64,000 nt of DNA from Diadema setosum. Its lineage: Eukaryota > Echinodermata > Echinoidea > Diadematoida > Diadematidae. Location of the stretch: NCBI RefSeq assembly GCF_964275005.1, contig NC_092693.1, forward strand, positions 19,585,206 to 19,649,205, in the 5' to 3' direction. The notes under the pieces were generated by a model that did no database searches, was not told the DNA's origin, and was given only the letters and a program-made list of their open reading frames with translations. Made by a program: the position numbers and the translations under genes. Below, piece after piece: positions 26,016-37,692 of the stretch. The stretch's first letter is position 1. Each line of letters begins with the position of its first letter.

Positions 26016-27231
26016 TTTTCTTCCGCTGACACTTCAAGCACCACAAGTAGAAAACAGCTGACACGAACTAATCGGATGTTACATCATGCGACTTCAGCTG
26101 TTCTATGTCGATCCAAGGAAGCTGCCATTTTGTTTACATAAATATGGATGAGAATTGTTTTCAAATGTATTTATCTTAAAAATGTTGTTCCCTCATTCAA
26201 GACAAAATTATCACTACATTAATATGTTTTAATATTTTATTTTTTATATTTTTTATAAACTTGATATGTTGATGGATTTTTTGGCATATTAGAAAAAAAA
26301 TAACAATAATACTGAGTAAGGGAGGGGGCAGGGTAAGGGATTACCCCCCCCCCCCCCCCGCAATCTGGCAACGTCGAGAGACTGAGAGCGACCTGAATAA
26401 GATCAAACGATATTTCCCCCTCAAAACTTGCTGTTATTGCAAAATCTTAGGGACAAGTAGTTTTATAAAGATTTTTGCGATCAAAATATTACAATGATTG
26501 TGTGTTTACAAGTGCTGTGCATCGGGTGTGTATGCATGAGGCCATCGAACGCAGATTGACTGTTAAATGCCGGGATGCATAGTTAATATTAATTATAAGC
26601 GGAGATGAAGACGGAGCTTTTAAACTTTTTGCGAGATACTATTAGAAACCAACTTACAAATTGTTACAGAGCATACCATTCTAAAAGGAATTCAAATTTA
26701 TTCGACGAAAATCAGTTTTGAATGGCTGAGATTGAAAACAATTAAAATAAAACAATTGAATTTAAAGCGATCCTAATTTTCGTTCCCACTTTTATTAGTT
26801 AAACTATCGCTTTGAATTGTTTTGGATATTTTTTTAAACCAAATTTCATGGCAAATAAACATTGAATTTCTCTTGGAATAATATGTTCTTTCATGTTTGA
26901 TGAGACTGGATTCCTCATTTTCTCACCATACTAAAACGGTCTTACCCAAAACTATTACCCGTCCCTTTAAAGTTGGGAAGATGCCGAAATTGGAGTTCTT
27001 CTTCTTCTTCTTCTTCTGATTAAGTCTGCCTCCTTCAATAGACTGAAGATTCTTGCAGACTGGTGCTATTTACATTATAATACAATTTATTTACAGATAT
27101 TTACAAGCACATAGAAAATTTGACGAAAAAACTAGCCACTGTGATCAACCGTTAGACGGTTTCGAAATGATCCCACAGATGGCGCTGAAACAATTTCTGA
27201 CGACAGGGAATTCCAGTTCCTTACAGTTCTT
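26016..27231. other. Region upstream of SPG7
   Basis: The first 100-200 bases should hold the SPG7 promoter and 5' UTR (minus strand). No TATA box is evident. A C run lies at about 26,345-26,359. About 26,570-26,975 resembles the inverted-repeat element at 53,552 (shared GAATTCAAATTTATT-like and CAGTTTTGAATGGCTGAGAT phrases). A TTC run lies at 26,997-27,016. Confidence 0.5.
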
Positions 27232-27419
27232 TTTTTTTATGCAACCATAAAACAAACAAAGCACACAATATAAACAATGTACAAATGTCCAGCCTATAGC
27301 ATTAAAAAGGGTTCAGTAAACAAGTCACATTAAACTATCTGCCATAATGGAATAACACAAGAAGATGGATGTCTATGAGATATATGAAAATAGAGGATCA
27401 ACCATTACAAAAGCATGGA

Positions 27420-28015
27420 TCACTTCCTCAAATGACATTGTAATTTACCTTTCTTTTGTGCTATAGCATATTCAGTTTTCTGTTTATACTTTACTAAAGC
27501 CATAAATGCATCAAAATTCAAAGTTGAACCTTGAAATCTACATCTATATATATAAAACTTAAGACAAAGAAATAAAAAATTTATACATGTACAAAATTCT
27601 ACGTCATTATTTACACCAAACATCATATTAAAAGGCATAAAGGTATATACCTTTTTGGTCTTTTCCTCTATGAAATCAAATAATTTTTTCCATAAAGGTA
27701 GTGTTTTAGGACAGTGTACAAATAGATGAAAAGCAGTTTCCTGTTCTTGACTACAAAACATACAGTTTGGGTGTTCTATTCTTTTAATCTTAAATAAGAA
27801 TGCATTTAAACCAATAACATCATGAAAAACCTTAAAATAAAAGGAACGAAGTTGTGTTTCAACAGTACATTTATAGTTATTCATATGAATAACATCCCAC
27901 TGAACTGTTTCATCATTAATGGAGAAGAGGTCTTTCCATTTACCTATTCTTTTCTCACATGAGGAGTCACAATGTACATTTCTTATTACCGGATAAGCAT
28001 GTTTAGAAATTTTCT
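27420..28015 (-). pseudogene. LINE C-terminal zinc-binding region
   Basis: Resumes after the A-run frameshift. Contains RSFYFKVFHDVIGLNAFLFK and the C-x2-C ... H ... C zinc-binding arrangement, then HLFVHCPKTLPLWKKL. Ends at a stop, followed by about 190 bases of 3' UTR. Confidence 0.85.
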
Positions 28016-28790
28016 TTTTTTTTCACCAGCTCTGACACTATTTTATCAAACATATCTTCATCGGTATCCAAGGAAGAATCAAACCATGAAAGATAAATAC
28101 CATTCATTAAAGAGTTATATTTTCTCCTATCCTTAATTGCAATATCAAATTCCAGAACTAGCTCTTCAAAGGTTTTGACACGACCCCCTATGTGCAAATC
28201 ATTAATAAAATGAATTCCTTTCTCAAACCAGTCAGGGTAATAGAAAAAAGGTCTATGTTTCAAACTAACTTTCTTATTCCACCATATATAGTCCTGTAAA
28301 TGAAAATTTGAAAGGCCAAGGTCTTTCAAAATGCCTTCTCTATAAATGTACCATACTTTTAAGGTTTCAACTAATTGAGAATTCTTAAGCTTGTTCAAAA
28401 CACAACCTGGGGCGTTTGCTCTCCACAAGACTAAGCTTTGTTCATGAAAATTCAATAGCATTATCTGTTCAATATCCTTCCATGTATTTGAATAATAAGG
28501 ATCTAAGAATTTTGCAACCCATGTCATCTTCTGAGCCTGTGCATAAACCAAAGGATCAATCATACGCAAACCGCCTGAATCATAGTCATTACATATTAAC
28601 TCTCTTTTCACTCTATCTCTACCCCCTTTCCATATAAATTTAAAGAGCATACTATTCAGTCGTTTAAAGAACGACTGAGGTATATTTAAACAAAGCACAG
28701 TAAACATAAAAGTCAGCTGAGGTAAGAGCAGTGCTTTGACCACAGCTATCTTTCCTAATAATGACAAATTTCTTTGCTTCCAACAATTAA
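28010..28790 (-). pseudogene. LINE post-RT region
   Basis: Encodes NLSLLGKIAVVKALLLPQLT and later FKFIWKGGRDRVKRELIC, typical of the region after RT in Tx1/L1-like elements. The frame is lost in a nine-A run at about 28,013-28,021. Confidence 0.85.
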
Positions 28791-29084
28791 GTGTATGTTC
28801 TATTTGTACAACTTGGGTACATAATTCAATTCATACAAAGATTTCGTATTCAGCGAAAAGAGAACACCCAATGCTTTAAATGAATTTTCCTTCCATTGTA
28901 AACCTTCCAACTGAAGAGGATGAAAGGTAGACCCTTTTAAGGATCCAATGTGTATAGCTTCAGATTTTGATAGATTTATTTTACATCCAGAGAATATTGC
29001 AAATTTGTGTAACAACTCAAACAGATTTTGAAAAGACTCTGCATCACCATTCAAAAATGCTGTTGTATCATCTGCATACAATAC
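28789..29084 (-). pseudogene. LINE reverse transcriptase, YADD fragment
   Basis: Carries YADDTTAFLNGDAESFQNLF and CKINLSKSEAIHIGS, the RT palm and thumb motifs. It ends at a stop produced by a missing A in an A run near 28,797-28,800. Coding sense resumes in a different frame just downstream. Confidence 0.88.
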
Positions 29085-29738
29085 TCAACTTTTTTTCATA
29101 ATTCCCAATGGGTATACCTTTAATATGTTCACTGCTACGAATAGCAATACCCAGAACTTCTATGGCTAAAATAAAAAGTAGTGGGGATATTGGACAACCT
29201 TGGAAAATACCTCTAGATAAAGAAATTTGATCAGTGAAAAAAACATTATTCACCACAAAACTACTTCTCTCATTATAAAAAGTTTTGATCCACTGAATGA
29301 AGTTGTTTCCAAGGTTAAATTTCTTAAGAATTTCAAATAAAAAATTATGTTCAACCCTATCAAATGCTTTTTCAAAATCTAGAAGCAAAATAGTTCCTGG
29401 TATCTTCAATATGTCCGTATATTCAATCATGTCCACAATGGTCCGAATATTAGCACTTATTCTACCTGGCATAAAGCCTTGTTGATCTTCCTTAATTATG
29501 GTATGTAAACTCAATCTTAATCTATTTGCAAAAAGCTTTGCTATTATTTTATAATCTACATTCAGTAATGATATGGGTCTGTAATTTTTCACTAAATAAA
29601 GATCCCTATCTTTCTTTGGTAGCAACGTTATGACACCATGTCTCAGAGACTGCGGTAACAAAGAGTTTATAAATGAGAAGTTATACATATCTAACAATAA
29701 ATCAATAATATCGTTGAAGGAGACAATATAAAATTCGA
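29085..29738 (-). pseudogene. LINE reverse transcriptase, first fragment
   Basis: Open from the truncated 5' end through the RT fingers and palm. A one-base insertion near 29,085-29,090, between EKKLS and YADD, shifts the frame and closes it a few codons later. The catalytic YADD is in the next frame, so no full RT can be made. Confidence 0.9.
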
Positions 29739-29755
29739 AGTTCCTTACAGTTCTT

Positions 29756-30054
29756 GGGAAGAACGAATGGCGATGCGATTCAGTTCTCGAATATGGTAGG
29801 AGTGTGGTTGCGAGGCTCTCGTTAACTGAGTAGCCTGTTTGATAATATAGTCCTGTGCTGAAAGAGTTAGTGCACGGTTTCGCTGGGGGGGGGGGGGGGG
29901 GGGGGTCTTGGACGGTTTTTTTTTTTCCTCTAAACAGAATGCTTCACCAAGATCGTGTTGACTTCAAAGCAAATAAAAACGAACCAAACAAACAGAGTGA
30001 AATACTGGAAATAAAGTTAAACAGAACTTTAAAGAGGGAAAAATCGAAGTTCAT
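29756..30054. repeat. Region with a G homopolymer
   Basis: A G run of about 20 lies at 29,886-29,905, followed by a T run. Otherwise unique sequence continuing the pre-insertion locus of the LINE. Confidence 0.8.
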
Positions 30055-30348
30055 TCTCTCTAAAAAAAAATCGAGTGAAAATATTCATTCTTAAAAGAGT
30101 GAATACAAAAAAGAGTGAATTTTGAGTGAAATTGGAGTGAATTTGGAGTGAAAATGTTCATTTTCACTCATTTTGGAGTGACCTCAGGGATCACTCGAAG
30201 ATTTTGGAGTGATCCCTAGCTGAGGTCACTCCAAAACGAGTGAAAGTGAACATTTTCACTCCAAATTCACTCCAATTTCACTCTAAATTCACTCTTTTTT
30301 GTATTCACTCTTTTAGAGTGAATATTTTCACTCGATTTTTTTAGAGAG
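30055..30348. mobile_element. 294-bp palindrome made of GAGTGAA units
   Basis: Perfect-looking foldback with ends CTCTCTAAAAAAAAATCGAG and CTCGATTTTTTTAGAGAG and a central turn near 30,195-30,205. Each arm is itself a run of GAGTGAA motifs spaced about 11 bp apart (GAGTGAATTTTGAGTGAAAT and so on). No coding capacity. Flanking duplication unclear. Confidence 0.88.
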
Positions 30349-31679
30349 TTGATTGTTGAAAAAAGAACAACAACACTATTTTATTAGATCTGTATGCGTG
30401 AGAGCCTGAGGGAGATTAGAGAGCGTCAGTATCAGGCGTTAATGACAAAAACTCAACGATGACCGTATACGCATGCGGCTACTTTGTATGAGAGGAAGGG
30501 TTTTCAAACGGGCCCTCTTTTAGATTTTCTGTTAGATTCTCTAATAGAATGTGTCCTCTGTAAGATTTTCAAATAATTTGATAAGTAGGCACCTAAAAGA
30601 AAAAAAAATAATACAACAATCACAAAATTTAACTTGTTCTTTCTTCTAATTCTGCTTTAAAAAAAAATCTGAATTTCCTATTGTGAGAATACACTTTGTT
30701 GTGATATCTGTCACCATTCCATTCCATATACGGCTAATATTTTGTCGTTGCCGGTGAGCGTGCACCTCCATGTCACTGCTTATTAGTTCACTCAGTGGTG
30801 AACATCCCGTGTGAAAACGCACACGCGGAACGAGAGGTGACAGATACAAGTATACAGGTCCTACAACAATTTACCAATTTATATTTCCCCTAAACACTAA
30901 CTTTTCTCACTGTTTATTGAAAAAATTCCAAATATTCTACCCAAAAAGTGCACCAAGTCTTTCAATTTCAAGAAAAATGCAAAAGCGATCCCCTGGCGTG
31001 TGCTTGTGCGTTATAATCCATGGAAGGGGATTTATGTACACTAAAAGTCCCCCTCCCACCCCCCCCCCCCCCTCCGTCGCTGCGCTTAAAAGCATTTTGA
31101 TCAGTAATGGCCTGAAAACAATACGTAAATGTAAGAGCGTGAAATTGATCCAAAGATATATTTGTATTACATTCAAATGTCCTTTTAGCTTAATTCCCGA
31201 GAGTTTATTTTCTATGCCCCGTTTCCATTATACTTTTTCTTCTCACAGTTATAGCCTCCCATACTATACATCCTATAATTTCTTTACCTTTCATTCCAGT
31301 ACAATGTATACCTTCTTTATTTTCCATTCACCTTCACACTTCATGATTGTTCTGTTCCTCATGTTTAAGTTCAGCTCATGATCACATCTCTACTTTTTAT
31401 TGGTTCTTCTTTCTTTGACCTCAGATCACACTCTTTTCTTTAAATAGCGTTTTGATTGGTTTGCGTACTCTGATGATTTAAATATGCAAATGGAAAGAAA
31501 CCAGTGGGTTCTGAATAAAAAAAGAAACAGTCTACCACTGGAACTCAATGAGAGAGAGGACCTCCTTCTTCTGCCTCTTGCCCTTTTTGTCCTGAATGTT
31601 TGTTGGAGATTGACTAAATGCTGCCCAGCTTGTGGAGTGCCGAGTGACAATAGCTGATGATGATTTTGGACACCAGAAT
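30349..31679. other. Intergenic, no gene supported
   Basis: Unique AT-rich sequence with a C run near 31,053-31,072 and A-rich runs. A short minus-strand frame near 31,530-31,660 (IQDKKGKRQKKEVLSLIE) looks slightly gene-like but has no splice context or similarity I recognise. Confidence 0.5.
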
Positions 31680-31833
31680 CAGTAGCGGATCCAGAGGGGG
31701 CGGATACCGGGCGCGCCCCTCTTTATTTGTTGTTAAAACAAAAGAAATAAAAAGAAAAAATGTAAAGAAACCCGGAAATAGCACCAGGAATATTGTTTGC
31801 GCCCCCTTTACAGAATTCCTAGATCCGCCCCTG
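31680..31833. mobile_element. CAGTAGCGGATCCAG inverted-repeat element (154 bp)
   Basis: Ends CAGTAGCGGATCCAGAGGGG and the complement of CAGGGGCGGATCTAGGAATT. Flanked by AGAAT on both sides (31,675-31,679 and 31,834-31,838). The CAG...CTG ends resemble hAT-type miniature elements, but a five-base match is short of the eight expected. Confidence 0.75.
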
Positions 31834-33208
31834 AGAATGAGTGTTACATAACCTTTACAAAATTTAGTCGTTTGTTTTGACTTTCTGATCTTTACTGCAT
31901 GACTCATGGGAATCTACATCATGATCAAGTTTGCTCGAATGAATATTAGAAAAAAAAAAATCAAACAGAGATGATGACGATGATGATGATGATGCTGATG
32001 ATGATGATGATGAAACAGCATACCATTTATTTGTAGAAACAGTCAAAGGCACCCTGCTCCAAAAATGTGTCACACATCATTCACAAATGAAAGCTGCTGG
32101 AAAAGATAGGTCTTTAGTTCACATTTAAAAGACTTTACGGTGAGGTATACAATTCCGAAGCGGGACTAGAGTTCCACAGACGTGGCGCAACAGCTATAGA
32201 AATCTCTATCCCGATACGGTTGATATTAAATTGGGCACATAATATAGAGAATCATTCCAGTATATATACAACTTTAATCGCAATCGGAGTTCTGGTAAGT
32301 TTTCTTGGAACAGTCATATCAGTATTTGCGTAAATATACCAAACTCTGAATGGTGAAAAACGGGGGGAAAACACAGCAACCAATCAAAATTCGATGAGAC
32401 ATGATTATAGTATATAACGAATTTAAGATAATACAAAGTTTCTAAAAATATTTAGTTGCCGATATATATACATTTTTTTTAATTATATTTACGTTTTGAC
32501 ATGAAAAAAAAATCCTTACAGGATACTTAACACTTTATATGTACTTGGCAAGAACTTAGCCATCAGAACTCAAAAGATGAACTATTTAGGCCTATATTTT
32601 TGTGAAAAAAATTGTTTGGAGAATTGTGCATGTATTGATGATGTTTAATCAAGTCAGTTGGATGACATTGTATATACAAGTACTAAAAGTTTTTAAAGTG
32701 AATTTCTTGATGGTGATTATCGATGATTAATGCAAATGTGAATGTAAAAACGTAAAGCTTTAGAGGCATTGATATAATTATGTTTTATTTATTGACGAAA
32801 CTACTACCATTCTGACTTATTTTACTCTGATCATTGAAATGAGGCAATGTGATTCTGAAAACAAAACCCATTTTGAGGTCGGATCAAAATATGGCGTTTC
32901 GAAGAACTTCACTAACTTCCATAGATATTTCAAGTGAGTAATAGATTGTACTAGTATTTTAATTGGGTTAAGTACAAAGAGGTTATAATTATGACTGAGC
33001 ATGTTCATCTTTGATATGGAATGTTAGTGCTATCATTCAATTCAATTCAATTTAATTCAAAATGATTTTATTTCCATCATCAATCATGGTGCTCTCCAAG
33101 AAATCCATAAAAGTCACGGTATCAAGGTGCGAGCGGTCTTCGTACCACAAAATTTGTGCCATGAGTGCGCCAGCTATTGCCAGACGGTGATCAGAAAAAG
33201 TGCAGTGG
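31834..33208. other. Intergenic, with GAT trinucleotide run
   Basis: A GATGATGAT/GACGATGAT run lies at about 31,971-32,013. The remainder is AT-rich unique sequence with no supported exon. Confidence 0.6.
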
Positions 33209-33216
33209 TGGATGAC

Positions 33217-34388
33217 CAAAGAGGTTCTATATGTAATAGAGTAAGCGCTCACCATTCAGTGCGTACAAATGAAAACGGGGCCAATTGAACAGCGGCGCGC
33301 GCGCACGAAAGAGGTCGACTACCAGAAGCCCGAACCCGGAAGTGCCTATAGTAATACACGTAAAGTACAGCTTCGAAGATGGGGTTGGGTTGGAAAAATC
33401 ATTCTAATTTTAAGGAAAATCAATATTTGTCCATATGCCTCCGGATTTTATAAGTGAGATACATTCTCAACACAGTATACGTGTTTTGATGAAAAAAGGA
33501 CTTGCTCTAATGTGTCAAATATGTGCCTTAACATGAAGTCAAAATTGCCAAACAGGCATTCATGCATTCATACTACATAATAAAGACTGCAGAAAGGTAC
33601 AGTGTATACTCTTTGGTATGGGAGTACTGATTTCACATAATATACGTCACTTAGAAACATCAGACACACATACAACACACACTCCCACATGCATACAGCA
33701 CACCCACAACAAACACACACACACTCACAACAAACACACATACGCACACACACGTACACACCAAACCACATTTCAAACTCCAACACACATACACACAAAC
33801 ACACACACACACAACACCGAGTGTGTTTTGTGTGTGTGTGTGTGTGTGTAGGAATTTGAAAAAAAAATGTGGTTTGGTGTGTACATGTGTGTGCGTATGT
33901 GTGTGGGTGTGTGTGGGAATGTGTGTTGTATGTGTGTGGAAGTGTGTGTTGTATGTGTGTCTGATGTTTCTAAGTGACATATATTATGTGAAATCAGTAC
34001 TCCCATACCATAGAGCATACACTGTAGGCTACCTTTCTGCATAATATGAATGCATGAATGCCTGTTTGGCAATTTTGGCTTCATGTTTAAGGCACATATT
34101 GACACATTAGAGCAAGTCCTTTTTTCATCAAAACCCGTATACTGTGTTTAGAATATATCTCTCTTATAAAATCCGGAGGTATATGGACAAATATTGATTT
34201 TCCTTAAAATTAGAATGATTTTTCCAACCCAACCCCATCTTCAAAACTGTACTTTACGTGTATTACTATAGGCACTTCCGGGTTCGGGCTTCTGGTAGTC
34301 GACCTCTTTGAAAATGGCGGCGGGTCGTTCAATTGGCCACGCTTCTGTATGCGAGCGCGCGCTCTATTACATATATAGAACCTCTTTG
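33217..34388. mobile_element. 1,172-bp foldback element with 8-bp target duplication
   Basis: The whole segment is one inverted repeat. The left arm begins CAAAGAGGTTCTATATGTAA and the right arm ends TTACATATATAGAACCTCTTTG. Internal landmarks are complemented in order: GGTCGACTACCAGAAGCCCG, AAGTGCCTATAGTAATACAC, TCCATATGCCTCCGGATTTT and AATCAGTACTCCCATACCA. The centre (about 33,660-33,960) is CA repeats on the left and GT repeats on the right. TGGATGAC flanks both sides exactly (33,209-33,216 and 34,389-34,396). An 8-bp duplication and CA..TG ends fit the hAT or P superfamilies. No transposase frame, so it must have been moved in trans. Confidence 0.93.
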
Positions 34389-34396
34389 TGGATGAC

Positions 34397-35280
34397 TGAC
34401 TGACTCGACTGTGTGCTGTGTTATGTACGTGTGCGTGTATTGTGATTGTACTTTTCCCAGGTCCATATGATGGGCGAAGGAAAGCGCGGTTCCCATACAT
34501 CTCTATAACGTTAGGTTTGGGATTCGAGTCGTCTTACGCTGTCCATCGTGACACTGGAGTCTTTGTTCACTTCTTAATTTTGGCAGTTTTGCCAACTGGA
34601 TATTACTCTTGAACCCGGACCACAGTAGGCTACATCATTCCATAAAGGCGACTGAAAGAAGGTGCTTCTGACGGTTTTTGGTAGTCTTCATTCGTTCAGT
34701 TCGTCTTCAGTTCGTGTTGTGGTGAACGACTCGCACTTGGCGTCTTGGCGCGGCGTAGTGCTGTAGAGACGAATGCAAAGTAAGCAAGCAAGGCCAAGGG
34801 CAAGGCAAGGATCAAGAGATTAAGGAAGGGGCAAGGCAAGGGTCTCTCGTCTCCTGCTAGATGTAGGCCTACATGTATGCGTAGGATTTTTACCAATAGG
34901 AAGAAGACAACTGTGAATGTGACCAGTGACAGGACACTTCCGCCGTGATTCGTGGCAGCCTAGTTTCTGCTTTATATCAACATCAAAGACCACTGTACTG
35001 ATTAACTTAAGAGCAAGACATTTAAAATAGTGGATTACAGACACCACTTTTTATGAGCTCTTCAGTTCACGATCACGGCAACTACTGAGTCGGGAGTGTA
35101 GTTTGTGAGATAAGATGCCGTAAACTTTACTGTTGTTAGGTACACTTGTAGGCACTGACTGGCTTTTCCTGTCACATTCTCTTCAGACAATATCTTTCCT
35201 TGGTACAGGCAGCATGCAGCAGCAGAGCTGAGGTAAGTGCATCAACCTGTGCTGTGAGGGGAACCTGCTGTGAAATAAAG
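34397..35280. other. Unique sequence; possible small spliced exon
   Basis: GC content is a little higher than in the surroundings. A 46-nt plus-strand segment, 35,187-35,232, is bounded by TCTCTTCAG and GAG|GTAAGTG and is open in one frame. That is weak support for a non-coding or coding exon of an unknown gene. Confidence 0.25.
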
Positions 35281-35772
35281 CCATGGTCACACTGGCAAAA
35301 GATCGCGAAGTTTTCTCGTCCATTTACCCTAGAAGAGTAGCAGCTAAACTTCTTGATTGTGAAAGTTCTCGAACTGTAGTGTGAGTTACTGGTGTGTGTG
35401 TGCAATAAAGGAGAAAAAAATGTGCTGTCTGACAGCTAGTGATTGTGAATTAACAATGTACACATGTACATGTGTCACAATGACGGCCCACTTCGGAGGC
35501 ATCGCCCGCAAACAGCTACAACAACATGGCACATTGTCATTGATTCTTAGCTCAATGGTGTATGGTGCACTGGTCATGTGCCAAACTTTCAGTTTCAGTT
35601 GGTAGAGTTACACTGCCCAAAGATAAAGAAGATCGACAGGACAGGGATCCAGGAAATTTCCCTAGTTTGAGTGGAAATTTTTTTGAGAAGTTTTGTGGGA
35701 AGTTTGCAATTATACGGGCAAAACTTCTAACAAGACATTTAAGATCGCAATCTTTTGTCAGTGTGACCACAG
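35281..35772. mobile_element. TGGTCACACTGGCAAAAGATCGCGA inverted-repeat element (about 490 bp)
   Basis: The left end GGTCACACTGGCAAAAGATC is complemented at the right by GATCGCAATCTTTTGTCAGT with GTGACCAC. Limits are approximate and no target duplication was identified. No coding capacity beyond chance frames. Confidence 0.7.
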
Positions 35773-36697
35773 AGCTAGTTTGTGGTTTAGACCCTATTGT
35801 ACTTGACAATCCTTAGTGGCTATTAAATTTCAGCCAAGAGTATGTGAAATTTTATATAGTGAGATGCAGGCAGGGACTGACTGAAGTTTCTGGTTTACTG
35901 AATTGTGAGATCCATCAAAAAACCTTTGTGTATTGTCCTATCGGAATTATCCTGCTTTGTTTCTTGAAGATGTCCTGTTCCTATACCTACAAGACATACT
36001 TTCTTACTGGTATATCTCTTCTTTCTTTTCTTTTTTTTTCTTTTTTTTAACAAATCATTTTCTTTGATGAAGTTTTCTCTCTACAGACATTTCTTCAAGG
36101 TTTAAATTTGGAATGCATTTAAAATAAAAATTCTCTTTCAATGTAGATAGATTTGAATACATAATTTGATACAGCATACAAGTAAAGAAATGATTTTGCT
36201 TGCCTGACTTGGAAACTGAAGAAAATGATTTGTTGTGTAACAGAATTTGTAGAGCAAGAAATAACAGATTCAGTGTAGATGATGATGATGATGATGATTA
36301 TAATAATGATTATGATTACATGTATCATCATTATCATCAGTATTTAAATTATCATTTATAGACTACCGGTAGTCATTACACCTTACAGACATTACAAGCA
36401 TAATACAAAATACAATTGACATACAGTATAAAGTGATAGAGGAAGAAATTACTTTAGTAAATTTTCTAATATATCATCAATACTTTAATTCATTCACCTT
36501 GTTCAAGGAATGTGAAAATCTCTGTAAGGAATATTGTTTCTGCTAATCTAGGAAATGAATTGCTGTTTACAGTTTAAATGGGGGCATCATAGCTAAAAAA
36601 TGGGAAGCATTCTGATTTCAAGATTTGTTTCAGAGTTAGATTACACTGAAACAAATCGAACTATGCGACTACAGTGGTGTAAGTCAATTTCCCTAAA
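35773..36697. other. Intergenic, no gene seen
   Basis: AT-rich, with T runs near 36,030-36,048 and a GATGATGATGATGATTA run near 36,277-36,300. No supported exon. Confidence 0.6.
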
Positions 36698-37692
36698 TTT
36701 TTATGCCTCCACCAATGAAGTGGCCGGAGGCATTATGTTTTCCGGTCGTCCGTACGTCCGTCCCGTTTTGTTTTTGTCGATATCTCAAGAACCATGTGGT
36801 GGTTTTACATCAAACTTGATATGAGGGTATATCCTTGGGGGATAATACTTTGTTTGGATTTTAGGGTCACGGGGTCAAAGGTCAAAGGTCACAGGTTATT
36901 TTGTGAAAAAAAAAAGGTTGAAAATTCATGTTTTTCTCCATATCTCGCAAATGGTTCAAGGTATCTTCGTGGAACTTAGTATATGCTTGTTCCAATGGGC
37001 AGTGATTATCTAGGGAAGTTGGGGGTCATGGTTCAAAGGTCAGGGGTCAAAGGTCAAGGTCAACTCCTCAAAATATCACTACTTTCCGTATATTTATGCA
37101 ATGCCTGAAGGTTTTTTTTTTTTTAACTTGATGTATGCATGTATTACCCAATACATATTCTGTGGGAAGTTTCTTGCCAAAAGGTCAAAGGTCAAGTGAA
37201 AGTGCTGAATTGCACTTTTTCCTCCATATCTCAAAAGTAACTCAAGGTACAAATGTATCATCATGAAACTTACATATTTATGCATGTTCAACCTAACAGT
37301 GATTCTCTTTGGAACTGTGAGGTCAAAGGTCAAAGGCCAGGTTTAGATAATGCTATTTTCCCATTTGATACTGAAATTATACTTTTTCTCAATACCTTGA
37401 AAATTACTCAATGCATAAACTTATAAAAGGGTCAAAAGTCAAGTAAAAATCATCAGTTAACCAAATACCTGCACTCTGACATTCTAATCATTCATCCAAT
37501 TGAACCTAGTTCTAGGAAAGTGAACATTCAGCACATTTGTGGCAAACCTGTCATTTTAATATTTTGCCAATTGTGTGAAACTGTCATCACACATTGTCAA
37601 GACATTGTACTACATGTATAGACCTATTAGGAGAACCATGCATTATGGCGGAGGCATATCAGTCGCCGTAGTGATATACATTTGTATCTAGT
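36698..37692 (+). mobile_element. Dispersed repeat with AGGTCA arrays, copy 2
   Basis: Begins TTTTTATGCCTCCACC, forms the hairpin GCCTCC...GGAGGC followed by ATTATGTTTTCCGG, and ends ATGGCGGAGGCATATCAGTC then a CTAGT. These are the same termini as copy 1 at 9,101-10,402, reversed. Interior phrases such as CATATCTC...ATTACTCAA and GGTCAAAGGTCAAAGGTCA recur. Shorter than copy 1, with fewer units. Confidence 0.85.

Larger units (their letters stand above)
27232..29738 (-). mobile_element. 5'-truncated LINE of the Tx1/L1-like group (2.5 kb)
   Basis: Minus-strand remnant of a non-LTR retrotransposon. Reverse-transcriptase blocks are visible: LLPKKDRDLYLVKNYRPISL, then ILLLDFEKAFDRVEHNFL, GIFQGCPISPLLFILAIEVL and the YADD catalytic motif. 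A C-terminal zinc-knuckle region reads NCMFCSQEQETAFHLFVHC. The reading frame is broken three times (below). The element is flanked by a perfect 17-bp direct repeat, AGTTCCTTACAGTTCTT, at 27,215-27,231 and 29,739-29,755, and has a short poly-A tail (T run on the plus strand) next to 27,232, so orientation and limits are certain. No endonuclease or ORF1 remains, so it was truncated on insertion. Confidence 0.95.

Noticed and set aside
31530..31660. Basic minus-strand peptide IQDKKGKRQKKEVLSLIE
   Set aside because: Looks slightly like a coding fragment, but there are no supporting splice sites, no neighbouring exon and no family I recognise.
33568..34105. Cys/Val- and Thr/His-rich open frames on both strands
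   Set aside because: They are read-through of the CA/GT core of the foldback element.
36698..37692. Helitron interpretation of the AGGTCA-rich repeat (it ends CTAG followed by T)
   Set aside because: The 3' CTAG|T fits a Helitron end, but neither copy has the expected TC start and the 3' hairpin is not in place, so the class is left open.
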